DNA from: Actinomycetes bacterium
Lineage (GTDB): Bacteria; Actinomycetota; Acidimicrobiia; Acidimicrobiales; Microtrichaceae
NCBI GenBank assembly: GCA_023423215.1
Contig: JAFAFZ010000523.1
Span: forward strand, 1-6,215
Length of the DNA: 6,215 nt
Direction: 5' to 3'
Translations under genes and position numbers: made by a program
Notes under the pieces: generated by a model
What the model was told of the DNA's origin: nothing
The model's database searches: none
Seen by the model: the letters and a program-made list of their open reading frames with translations, nothing else
Part shown: positions 1 through 5,817 of the stretch, piece after piece
Numbering within the stretch: position 1 is the stretch's first letter
Layout of the letters: every line of letters starts with the position of its first letter

Positions 1-62
1 TCGCCGTGCGGCACGAACAGCGCCGGCGTGCGGTCGACCGGCGCCTCGCCGTCGGTGCTCAC
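1..62 (-). CDS. 5' end of an unidentified protein, cut by window edge (possibly a thioesterase-like protein)
   Basis: Only the first 20 codons are visible, from a GTG start at 62 to the left edge. The readable N-terminus is MSTDGEAPVDRTPALFVPHG, with no stop. The GTG overlaps the TGA of the upstream ligase gene in the 4-base form GTGA (62-59), the usual sign of translational coupling. No in-frame alternative start lies just upstream and there is no strong Shine-Dalgarno, which fits re-initiation by ribosomes finishing the ligase. The family cannot be assigned from 20 residues. The 'ALFVPHG' stretch near the N-terminus resembles how actinobacterial acyl-CoA thioesterase-like (hotdog, TesB-type) proteins begin, and a thioesterase would suit a place behind an acyl-CoA ligase, but this is a guess from memory and context. 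That a gene starts here is fairly secure; its function is not. Confidence 0.6.
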   Translation of the reverse strand, partial: MSTDGEAPVDRTPALFVPHG

Positions 63-1609
63 GTCGGCGCCTGCACGAAGAGCGGCAGGAGGCGGTCGCG
101 GTGGACCTTGCGGGTGCCGGTGCGTGGCAGGTCGTCGCCCACGACCACCTGCCGCGGCGCCTTGTACTGCGCCATGCGCACGCCCGCCCAGACCAGCAGC
201 TCGGGCGCCGTGACCGTCGCGCCGGGACGCAGCCGCACCGCGGCGACGGGCACCTCGCCCAGGGTGTCGTCCGGCGCGCCGACCACCGCTGCCTCGAGCA
301 CGTCGGGGTGGTCCTCCAGGTCGGCCTCGACCTCGAGCGGGTACACCGAGTAGCCGCCGGACTTGATGACCGCCTTGGCGCGGCCCTGGAACAGGACGGT
401 GCCGAAGGGGCCCGAGCGCACCAGGTCGCCCGTGCGCAGCCAGCCGTCGTCGGTCAGCGCTGCGTTCGTGGCGGCTTCGTCGCCCCAGTAGCCACGGAGC
501 ACGCCGGGACCCTTCAGGCGCAGCTCGCCCACCTGGCCGGGCAGCACGCCCTTGCCGCGTTCGTCGGCGACCTTGAAGTGCCAGCCGGGCATCGTCCAGC
601 CGAGCGACTCGCCCAGCCCCCAGGGCAGCAACGGCGGCGAGAACTTCGTGGCGACGTTGCCGCCGACCTCGACCATGCCGTAGCCCTCGACGAACGCGGC
701 CTCGCCGACGGAACCGATGCCGGGGATGGTCGCGCTGGCGCCGAAGCGCTTGAACTGCAGCGCGACCTCGGTCGGCATGACGTCCGCGCCACTGATCCAC
801 ACGCGGACCGAACGCAGGTCGCGGTCCGCGGCGCCGGCCTCGAGCAGCGTGCGGTACATGGCGGGCACGCCCATGAAGGCCGAGCAGCGCCGCTGCTCGA
901 TCGCGTCCAGGACCCGGGTGGGCGAGAACCTGGGCAGCAGGTAGATCGGGATGCCGGCGATCGCCGGTCCGAGCACCGCGACGAAGCCCATGATGTGGGC
1001 GATCGGCAGCGACAGGACGATCTCGTCGTGGCGGAACGTCGAGGGCCACGCGGCCGCCAGCGACACCTGGCCGACCAGCGCGCGGTGCGTCAGCTCGGCC
1101 CCCTTGGGACGTCCCGTGGTGCCCGAGGTGTAGAAGAGCGCACCGACGTCGTCGGGGTCCGGCGTGGCGACGAAGGCGCCGTCGCTGACGTCGACCCGCG
1201 AGCCCTTGCCACGCGCCAGCTCGCCGGGGTCCCGGATGACCAGCGTGGCGCCGGAGTCGGCGATGACGTGGTCGACCTCGGCCTCGCTCATCTGCGGGTT
1301 CACCGGGGCGGGCAGGCCCCCGGCGGCGGCCACCGCAAGGCAGAGCAGGAACTGGTCGATGCCGTTCGGCGTCGCGATGACGACCGGCCGCCCCTGGTCG
1401 CTGCGTGCGTGGATCGCGGCCGACCACCGGGTGACCCGCTCGGCCGCCTGGGTGTAGGTCAGCGAGCGGGGGCGACCCGTCTCGGCGGCCTCGGTGACGA
1501 AGCGCCGGTCGCCGTGCACCTCGGCCAGGCGCAGCGCCAGGTCCGCGAGCGTGCCGGGGCGGCGGACCAGCAGGTCGACCCGCCCGAGCAGCGAACGGGG
1601 GATCGTCAT
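59..1609 (-). CDS. Class I adenylate-forming acyl-CoA (fatty acid) ligase, AMP-binding family
   Basis: This 516-residue cytoplasmic enzyme should activate a carboxylic acid with ATP to an acyl-adenylate and transfer it to CoA, giving acyl-CoA, AMP and PPi. The ANL superfamily motifs appear in order: the phosphate-binding loop YTSGTTGRPKG (160-170), the LPIAHIMGF segment (201-209), the A5 region GYGMVEVGG (309-317), TGDL (393-396), the A8 hinge GRAKAVIKSGGYSVYP (409-424) and the C-terminal catalytic-lysine region PRTGTRKVHR (495-504), with K501 as the expected catalytic Lys. Length is normal for a stand-alone ligase, and no carrier-protein domain follows. Departures from consensus are V313 where A5 usually has Thr, and A413 after the putative hinge Lys412 where Asp or Glu is usual. 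The ATG start overlaps the helicase stop (ATGA, 1609-1606) and has a good Shine-Dalgarno. The stop overlaps the next start. Chain length and acid specificity cannot be read; a medium/long-chain or aryl acid is possible. The family call is firm, the substrate unknown. Confidence 0.93.
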   Translation of the reverse strand: MTIPRSLLGRVDLLVRRPGTLADLALRLAEVHGDRRFVTEAAETGRPRSLTYTQAAERVTRWSAAIHARSDQGRPVVIATPNGIDQFLLCLAVAAAGGLPAPVNPQMSEAEVDHVIADSGATLVIRDPGELARGKGSRVDVSDGAFVATPDPDDVGALFYTSGTTGRPKGAELTHRALVGQVSLAAAWPSTFRHDEIVLSLPIAHIMGFVAVLGPAIAGIPIYLLPRFSPTRVLDAIEQRRCSAFMGVPAMYRTLLEAGAADRDLRSVRVWISGADVMPTEVALQFKRFGASATIPGIGSVGEAAFVEGYGMVEVGGNVATKFSPPLLPWGLGESLGWTMPGWHFKVADERGKGVLPGQVGELRLKGPGVLRGYWGDEAATNAALTDDGWLRTGDLVRSGPFGTVLFQGRAKAVIKSGGYSVYPLEVEADLEDHPDVLEAAVVGAPDDTLGEVPVAAVRLRPGATVTAPELLVWAGVRMAQYKAPRQVVVGDDLPRTGTRKVHRDRLLPLFVQAPT

Positions 1610-3834
1610 GCCTTCTCCAGCGGGGCCCAGGACAGCAGCAGGCGCTTCTCGCCAACGGTCGCGAAGTTCACCACGGCCTCGGCCTTGTCGCCCGAGCCCT
1701 CGACCATCAGCACGATGCCCTCGCCCCAGACGTTGTGGCGCACGTCGTCGCCCGCCTTGAAGCCGAGCTCGTGCGCGTGGCTCGGCGAGGGCGGAGCCGG
1801 ACGCATCGCCCGGTCGACCGCACGCTCACGCCCCCTCGGCGACCACGACGTCGCCTCCCAGCCGCCCGAGCGGCCGCGTGACCCCTCGGAGCGCGACTGG
1901 CGCGTCCGGCTGGCGGCGGACTCCTCGATCAGCTCCGCGGGGATCTCACCCATGAAGCGGCTGGGCGGGTTGTACTGCGTGCCGCCGAACAGCGTCCGGC
2001 ACCACGCGTGCGACAGGTACAGGCGCTGCCGGGCACGGGTGATGCCCACGTAGCAGAGGCGCCGCTCCTCCTCGAGCTCGGCCGGCTCCGTCAGGGCCCG
2101 CATGTGCGGGAAGACGCCCTCTTCCATGCCGGCCATGAACACCACGGGGAACTCGAGGCCCTTCGCGGCGTGCAGCGTCATCATGACGACGCCGGTCTCG
2201 GACGGGTCGTCGGGATCGGGCAGCTGATCGGTGTCCGCCACCAGCGAGACCTGTTCGAGGAACTCGTCGACGGTGGTGTGGTCCCGGGCCATGCCGACGA
2301 GCTCGGCCAGGTTCTCGATGCGCGACTCGTTCTCGATGTTGCGGTCCGCCTCGAGCTCGGCGAGGTAGCCGCTGCGAGCGAGGATCGACTCGATCACCTT
2401 CGCGGGGCCGTCCTCGAGCTCGGTGGCGACCTCGTCGAGCAGGTTCAGGAACGACTCGATGCCACGCGCCGAGCGCGGGGACACGCCCGCCTCGTCCCAG
2501 CGGCGCAGCGCGTCGACGAACGTGATGCCGTGCGAGCGGGCGAACGCGTCGAGCCGCCCGACGGTCTGGTCACCGACGCCACGCTTGGGCGTGTTGAGGA
2601 CCCGCTTCACGCTGACCTCGTCGGTGGTGTTCACGACGGCCTTCAGGTAGGCCATCGCGTCCTTGATCTCGCGCCGGTCGTAGAACCGGGTGCCGCCGAC
2701 CACGCGGTACGGGATGCCGCTGCGCAGCAGCTGCTCCTCGATGACGCGGCTCTGCGCGTTCGTCCGGTAGAAGACCGCCATGTCGGACCAGCGCTGGTCG
2801 CCGCCGTCGTGGAGGCGGGTGAGCTCCCGGGCGATCCACTGCGCCTCGTCGATCTCGTCCTCGCCCTGGAACCGCACGATCGGATCACCCGAGCCGGACT
2901 CGGTCCAGAGGTCCTTCGGCTTGCGGGCCGCGTTGTGCGCGATGACCGCGTTGGCGGCGTCGAGGATCGTCTGGGTCGAGCGGTAGTTCTGCTCGAGCAC
3001 CACGACCGTGGCGTCGGGGAACGCCGCCTCGAACTCGAGGATGTTGCGCATGTCGGCGCCTCGGAAGGCATACACCGACTGGTCCGAGTCGCCCACCACG
3101 CAGACGTTGCGATGCTCCTCGCCCAGCAGCATGACCAGGTCGTTCTGGACGGTGTTGGTGTCCTGGTACTCGTCGACCAGCACGTGCTGGAAGCGCTCCT
3201 GGTAGTGCGCCAGGACCTCGGGCTGGGTGCGCAGCAGCTCGACCGTGACCGAGAGCAGGTCGTCGAAGTCCATCGCACCCGCTCGACGCAGGCGCGCCTG
3301 GTACTCGGCGTAGACCTCGGCGATGCGACGCTCGTGGATGACCTGGGCCCGCTCGGCGAAGTCGGGGGCGTCGATGCCGTCGTTCTTCGCGGACGAGATG
3401 GCGGCGTGCACCGATCGCGGCGTGAACCGCTTGGGGTCGATGCCCAGGTCCCGCAGCACGTAGCTGGTCAGGCGGACGGCGTCGGCCTGGTCGTAGATGC
3501 TGAACTGCGACGGGTAGCCGAGCAGCTGGGCGTCCCGCCGCAGGATGCGCACGCAGGCCGAGTGGAACGTCGACACCCACATCTTCTGGGCGACGGGGCC
3601 GACCAGACGACCGATGCGCTCGCGCATCTCCTGGGCGGCCTTGTTGGTGAAGGTGATGGCCAGCACCTGGAACGGCGACACGTGATGCGCCTCGATCAGG
3701 TGCGCGATTCGGTGGGTGAGCACACGCGTCTTGCCCGAGCCCGCACCGGCGACCACGAGGAGCGGCCCCTCCTGGTGGGTGACGGCCTCGAACTGCGCCG
3801 GGTTGAGGCCGTCGAGGAGGTCGTCAGCAGGCAT
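1606..3834 (-). CDS. pcrA: ATP-dependent 3'-5' DNA helicase PcrA/UvrD1 (superfamily 1A)
   Basis: A complete 742-residue SF1A helicase, which unwinds DNA 3'-5' in nucleotide excision repair, clears recombinase and resolves stalled forks. The motifs are intact and in order: Q motif LNPAQ (10-14), Walker A GAGSGKT (30-36), motif Ia ITFTNKAAQEM (60-70), Ib STFHS (88-92), MDFDDLL (188-194), Walker B VDEYQDTN (220-227), motif III GDSDQSVYAFRGA (248-260), motif IV QNYRST (282-287), motif V TLHAAKGLEF (553-562) and motif VI YVGITRAR (595-602). A Ser/Arg/Pro-rich linker (about 637-688) leads to a C-terminal Tudor-like domain (about 690-742, with VRHNVWGEGIV), known in PcrA/UvrD to contact RNA polymerase and in mycobacterial UvrD1 to contact Ku. 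This architecture and length favour PcrA/UvrD1 over RecB, AdnAB or Rep. The ATG at 3834 lies 7 nt after a TAGTCT box. The 3' end overlaps the ligase start by 4 bases, an unusual partner for a repair gene. Identity is very secure. Confidence 0.97.
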   Translation of the reverse strand: MPADDLLDGLNPAQFEAVTHQEGPLLVVAGAGSGKTRVLTHRIAHLIEAHHVSPFQVLAITFTNKAAQEMRERIGRLVGPVAQKMWVSTFHSACVRILRRDAQLLGYPSQFSIYDQADAVRLTSYVLRDLGIDPKRFTPRSVHAAISSAKNDGIDAPDFAERAQVIHERRIAEVYAEYQARLRRAGAMDFDDLLSVTVELLRTQPEVLAHYQERFQHVLVDEYQDTNTVQNDLVMLLGEEHRNVCVVGDSDQSVYAFRGADMRNILEFEAAFPDATVVVLEQNYRSTQTILDAANAVIAHNAARKPKDLWTESGSGDPIVRFQGEDEIDEAQWIARELTRLHDGGDQRWSDMAVFYRTNAQSRVIEEQLLRSGIPYRVVGGTRFYDRREIKDAMAYLKAVVNTTDEVSVKRVLNTPKRGVGDQTVGRLDAFARSHGITFVDALRRWDEAGVSPRSARGIESFLNLLDEVATELEDGPAKVIESILARSGYLAELEADRNIENESRIENLAELVGMARDHTTVDEFLEQVSLVADTDQLPDPDDPSETGVVMMTLHAAKGLEFPVVFMAGMEEGVFPHMRALTEPAELEEERRLCYVGITRARQRLYLSHAWCRTLFGGTQYNPPSRFMGEIPAELIEESAASRTRQSRSEGSRGRSGGWEATSWSPRGRERAVDRAMRPAPPSPSHAHELGFKAGDDVRHNVWGEGIVLMVEGSGDKAEAVVNFATVGEKRLLLSWAPLEKA
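1612..1618 (-). promoter_or_regulatory. Shine-Dalgarno of the acyl-CoA ligase gene, inside the helicase 3' end
   Basis: The minus strand reads GGAGAAG followed by GC and then the ligase ATG. The GGAG core sits 5 nt before the start, inside the last codons of the helicase gene. It supports the ATG at 1609 as the true start and suggests direct ribosome loading as well as coupling through the ATGA overlap. None of the other visible starts in the window has an equally good site. Confidence 0.7.
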
Positions 3835-3841
3835 CCGGCCC

Positions 3842-3847
3842 AGACTA
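3842..3847 (-). promoter_or_regulatory. Candidate -10 box (TAGTCT) of a leaderless promoter for the helicase gene
   Basis: In the 63 bp gap between the hydrolase and helicase genes, the minus strand carries TAGTCT, matching the actinobacterial TANNNT -10 pattern. It ends 7 nt before the ATG at 3834, so transcription would begin at or next to the start codon. No Shine-Dalgarno is seen before this ATG and no clear -35 was recognised. If real, the helicase-ligase operon can be transcribed independently of the hydrolase gene. This is inferred from spacing alone. Confidence 0.5.
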
Positions 3848-3897
3848 CCGGTGCCCTCGGACAGCCTCGGGGCGCCGCGGGCTGCCGGGCCCGTCGG

Positions 3898-4710
3898 TCA
3901 GTCCGCCGCGGGTGCGGCCACCGCCAGTCGCTCGTCCAGGAAGTCGAGCACCTGCACGAGCGCCTCGTGGGTGGGCTGGCCGGGCTCGTCGACCAGGTCC
4001 TCGGTGAGCACCGAGTGGGCCGCGTTGCGGTGCCCCCACGGGTTCCCCTTCGACGAGTCGATCTCCACGCCGATGAAGGCGTCGCCGAGCATGCGGCGCA
4101 GCGAGCGGAAGCGGTCCGCCGGCGAGAGCGGGTCGTGGCTGAACCGCACGCCCAGCACGCAGAGGTCCTCGGTCTGGGTGCGCTCGATCACCTCCAGCAG
4201 GTCCGAGTCCGAGATGGCCAGGTCGCCGCGCCGCTTCGCGCCGAACCCGATGGGCAGCGACGGCTGGGACAGCACCGGCGCCAGCAGCGCGGGCTCGACG
4301 GACATGCCGAGCGCGAATCCGCCGGTGAAGCACATACCCACCGCGCCGACCCCCGGGCCGCCGCACTCCGCGTGGGCGTGTCGGGCCAGGGCGCGCAGCC
4401 AGTCGATCGCCGGCGGCGTCGTGCGCAGCGCGAACGCCCGGAACTCCTTCGACACGCAGACCTTCGGCGCGACCTTGGCGACCTGACCCACCGTGCCCTC
4501 GGCGCCGTCCGCGCCGAAGAGCGACGGCATGTAGACGGTGTGTCCCCGTTCGACCACCTTGCGGGCGAAGTCGGCGACCTTCGGGGTGATGCCGGGGATC
4601 TCGGCGATCACGATGACCGCCGTGCCCTCACCCGCCCGGTACACGGTGCGACGCTTCCCCGCGAAGGTGAAGGTGGTGCGGGCGAAGTCGTCGAGCGGGT
4701 CGGTCGGCAT
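3898..4710 (-). CDS. Dienelactone hydrolase-family alpha/beta hydrolase
   Basis: A 270-residue, probably cytoplasmic alpha/beta hydrolase with no signal peptide or membrane segment. The family includes carboxymethylenebutenolidase, which opens dienelactone to maleylacetate in chloroaromatic breakdown, but most members have unknown substrates. The Cys-type nucleophile elbow is visible as GMCFTGG (125-131, C127). D193 in FSHDPLSP and H232 in NAAHSV are the likely Asp and His of the triad. E37 in VIAEIPG sits where the classic enzyme has the Glu that holds the nucleophile in its resting state. Length is slightly above the usual 230-250, with an extended stretch between the nucleophile and the Asp (about 150-185). 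The ATG at 4710 lies 6 nt after a TAGCGT box and lacks a Shine-Dalgarno. It is divergent from the LLM oxidoreductase gene and lies 63 bp upstream of the helicase gene. The aromatic-ring genes expected beside a true dienelactone hydrolase are absent here, so the specific reaction should not be assumed. Confidence 0.87.
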   Translation of the reverse strand: MPTDPLDDFARTTFTFAGKRRTVYRAGEGTAVIVIAEIPGITPKVADFARKVVERGHTVYMPSLFGADGAEGTVGQVAKVAPKVCVSKEFRAFALRTTPPAIDWLRALARHAHAECGGPGVGAVGMCFTGGFALGMSVEPALLAPVLSQPSLPIGFGAKRRGDLAISDSDLLEVIERTQTEDLCVLGVRFSHDPLSPADRFRSLRRMLGDAFIGVEIDSSKGNPWGHRNAAHSVLTEDLVDEPGQPTHEALVQVLDFLDERLAVAAPAAD

Positions 4711-4716
4711 GGGGCG

Positions 4717-4722
4717 ACGCTA
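4717..4722 (-). promoter_or_regulatory. Candidate -10 box (TAGCGT) of a leaderless promoter for the hydrolase gene
   Basis: The minus strand reads GGCTAGCGT, then CGCCCC, then ATG, placing TAGCGT 6 nt before the start codon at 4710. That is the spacing expected if the transcript begins at the A of the ATG. No purine-rich ribosome site precedes the ATG. It lies on the left side of the 97 bp divergent region. No convincing -35 was recognised. Confidence 0.5.
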
Positions 4723-4753
4723 GCCAACCCCACCCGCCACGGACCCCGAACGT

Positions 4754-4780
4754 GCACGGTCGCCACCTTTCGAGCCGTGC
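4754..4780. promoter_or_regulatory. Imperfect inverted repeat in the divergent promoter region, possible operator
   Basis: GCACGGTCG (4754-4762) is mirrored by CGAGCCGTGC (4771-4780): 6 bp of perfect complementarity, one bulged G at 4774, then 3 more pairs, around an 8-base centre. The left arm also overlaps an 8 bp palindrome, CGTGCACG (4751-4758). The right arm falls where the -35 of the oxidoreductase promoter would lie, given its -10 at 4794-4799, so a repressor site is possible. Short G/C-rich inverted repeats arise easily by chance in such DNA, and no regulator gene is visible. Confidence 0.25.
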
Positions 4781-4793
4781 GGGGGCGCGGCGC

Positions 4794-4799
4794 TACCGT
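4794..4799 (+). promoter_or_regulatory. Candidate -10 box (TACCGT) of a leaderless promoter for the LLM oxidoreductase gene
   Basis: TACCGT lies 8 nt before the ATG at 4808, on the right side of the divergent region, in the context GCTACCGTCG. It resembles the box of the opposing hydrolase promoter (GCTAGCGTCG), differing at one base over ten. No Shine-Dalgarno precedes the ATG. The 8 nt spacing is slightly longer than for the other two candidates, so a short leader of one or two bases is also possible. Confidence 0.45.
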
Positions 4800-4807
4800 C
4801 GTCGCCG

Positions 4808-5773
4808 ATGTCAGCCCCCTCCCCCCGGACGTCCGCCCCCTCCCCACGACCCTTCCGCTTCACGATCCAGGCCTCCCGGTTGTCGCACCCCGACGAGCTT
4901 CGACCGCTCGCACGACGCGCCGAGGACCTCGGCGTCTCGGTGCTGACCCTGGCCGACCACCTGGACGACCAGGTCGCGCCGATCGCCGGTCTGATGGCCG
5001 TCGCCGACGCGACCACGACCCTGCGCATGGGCTCGCTGGTCTTCGCGAACGACTACCGGCACCCGGTCGTCCTGGCGAAGGAGGCGGCGACGGTCGACGT
5101 GCTCTCGGGCGGCCGCCTCGAGTTCGGCATCGGCGCCGGGTGGATGACCCACGACTACGAGACCGCCGGCATCCCGATGGACCGGCCGGGCGTGCGCATC
5201 GAGCGGCTGGAGGAGGCGCTGTCGCTCATCACGCGCCTGTGGGCCGACGGCCCGGTCGACCACGAGGGTGCGAACTACCGGGTGACGGGGCTCGAGGGGC
5301 TGCCGAAGCCGGCGCAGTCGCCTCGTCCGCCGATCGTGATCGGCGGCGGTGGCGCCAAGGTGCTGGCCGTCGCCGGGCGGTGGGCGGACATCGTCGGGCT
5401 CAACCCCGCGCTGCCCGCCGGCGTCATCGACGCACGGGCCGGCGTGAGCGCGACCGAGCAGGCGACGCTCGACAAGATCGAGATCGTGCGTGCGTCCGCC
5501 GGCGAGCGGTTCGCGGACATCGAGCTGCAGACCCGGGTGCACCTGGCGATCGTGAGCGACGACCGGGACGCGATGTTCGACCTGTTCGCCGAGGGCTTCG
5601 GCATGACGCCGGACGAGGCGCGCCGTTCGCCCCATGCGCTGTGCGGCACGGTCGATCAGATCGTCGACGACCTCGTCGAGCGGCGCGAGCTGCTCGGCAT
5701 CTCGACCATCGGCCTGTCCGCGTCGTCGCTCGACGACATGGCCCCGGTCATCGCCCGCCTCGCCGGCACCTGA
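4808..5773 (+). CDS. LLM-class oxidoreductase, probably F420-dependent (MSMEG_2516-like)
   Basis: A 321-residue member of the bacterial luciferase-like monooxygenase fold (TIM barrel). Relatives carry out redox chemistry with coenzyme F420 or FMN in the cytoplasm. The opening RFTIQASRLSHPDEL (17-31), then ARRAEDLGVSVLTLADHL (35-52), LSGGRLEFGIGAGWM (99-113), GIPMDRPGVRIERLEEAL (121-138) and the PPIVIGGGG loop (174-182) are characteristic; to my recollection they match the actinobacterial subfamily named after MSMEG_2516. The substrate is unknown. The ATG at 4808 was chosen because a TACCGT box precedes it and no good downstream start exists before the conserved barrel strand. This leaves about 15 extra N-terminal residues made of a duplicated SAPSPR(T/P) heptapeptide. 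It is divergent from the hydrolase gene and convergent with the NlpC/P60 gene, so it is probably monocistronic. The family is secure. F420 rather than FMN use is inferred from the subfamily. Confidence 0.9.
   Translation: MSAPSPRTSAPSPRPFRFTIQASRLSHPDELRPLARRAEDLGVSVLTLADHLDDQVAPIAGLMAVADATTTLRMGSLVFANDYRHPVVLAKEAATVDVLSGGRLEFGIGAGWMTHDYETAGIPMDRPGVRIERLEEALSLITRLWADGPVDHEGANYRVTGLEGLPKPAQSPRPPIVIGGGGAKVLAVAGRWADIVGLNPALPAGVIDARAGVSATEQATLDKIEIVRASAGERFADIELQTRVHLAIVSDDRDAMFDLFAEGFGMTPDEARRSPHALCGTVDQIVDDLVERRELLGISTIGLSASSLDDMAPVIARLAGT
4811..4852 (+). repeat. 21 bp tandem duplication encoding a SAPSPR(T/P) heptapeptide repeat
   Basis: Right after the start codon of the LLM oxidoreductase, two 21 bp units (4811-4831 and 4832-4852) encode SAPSPRT and SAPSPRP. 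They share the 11-mer GCCCCCTCCCC at the same phase and differ at a few bases, mostly third positions. The unit is a whole number of codons, so frame is kept. It looks like a slippage or duplication event forming a disordered N-terminal tail ahead of the barrel. Confidence 0.7.
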
Positions 5774-5817
5774 GCAGCGTCGGCGTCGGGGCTGCGAGCG
5801 ACGGTCGAGGGTCCGCG

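Noticed and set aside
31..1820. The 10 bp palindrome CGGTCGACCG occurring at 31-40 and 1811-1820.
   Set aside because: Both copies are inside coding sequence, and GTCGAC-containing words are frequent in this composition. No spacing or flanking similarity suggests a shared site.
101..2053. A 650-codon open frame on the plus strand, antisense to the ligase and the helicase 3' end.
   Set aside because: It runs opposite two clearly conserved genes. Its translation is rich in Arg, Ala, Gly, Asp and His with no recognisable domain, as expected for an antisense frame in high-GC DNA.
3514..3717. Possible disruption of the helicase N-terminal motifs.
   Set aside because: Walker A and motifs Ia and Ib are complete and in frame, so there is no frameshift or missing residue.
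3848..3897. A possible terminator between the hydrolase and helicase genes in the G/C-rich spacer.
   Set aside because: Only scattered short complementary runs and no T-tract, so read-through into the helicase gene cannot be excluded.
5774..5817. A possible bidirectional terminator between the convergent genes (GCAGC at 5774-5778, GCTGC at 5791-5795).
   Set aside because: The stem is only 5 bp with a 12-base loop and no T-tract on either strand; this is too weak to call.
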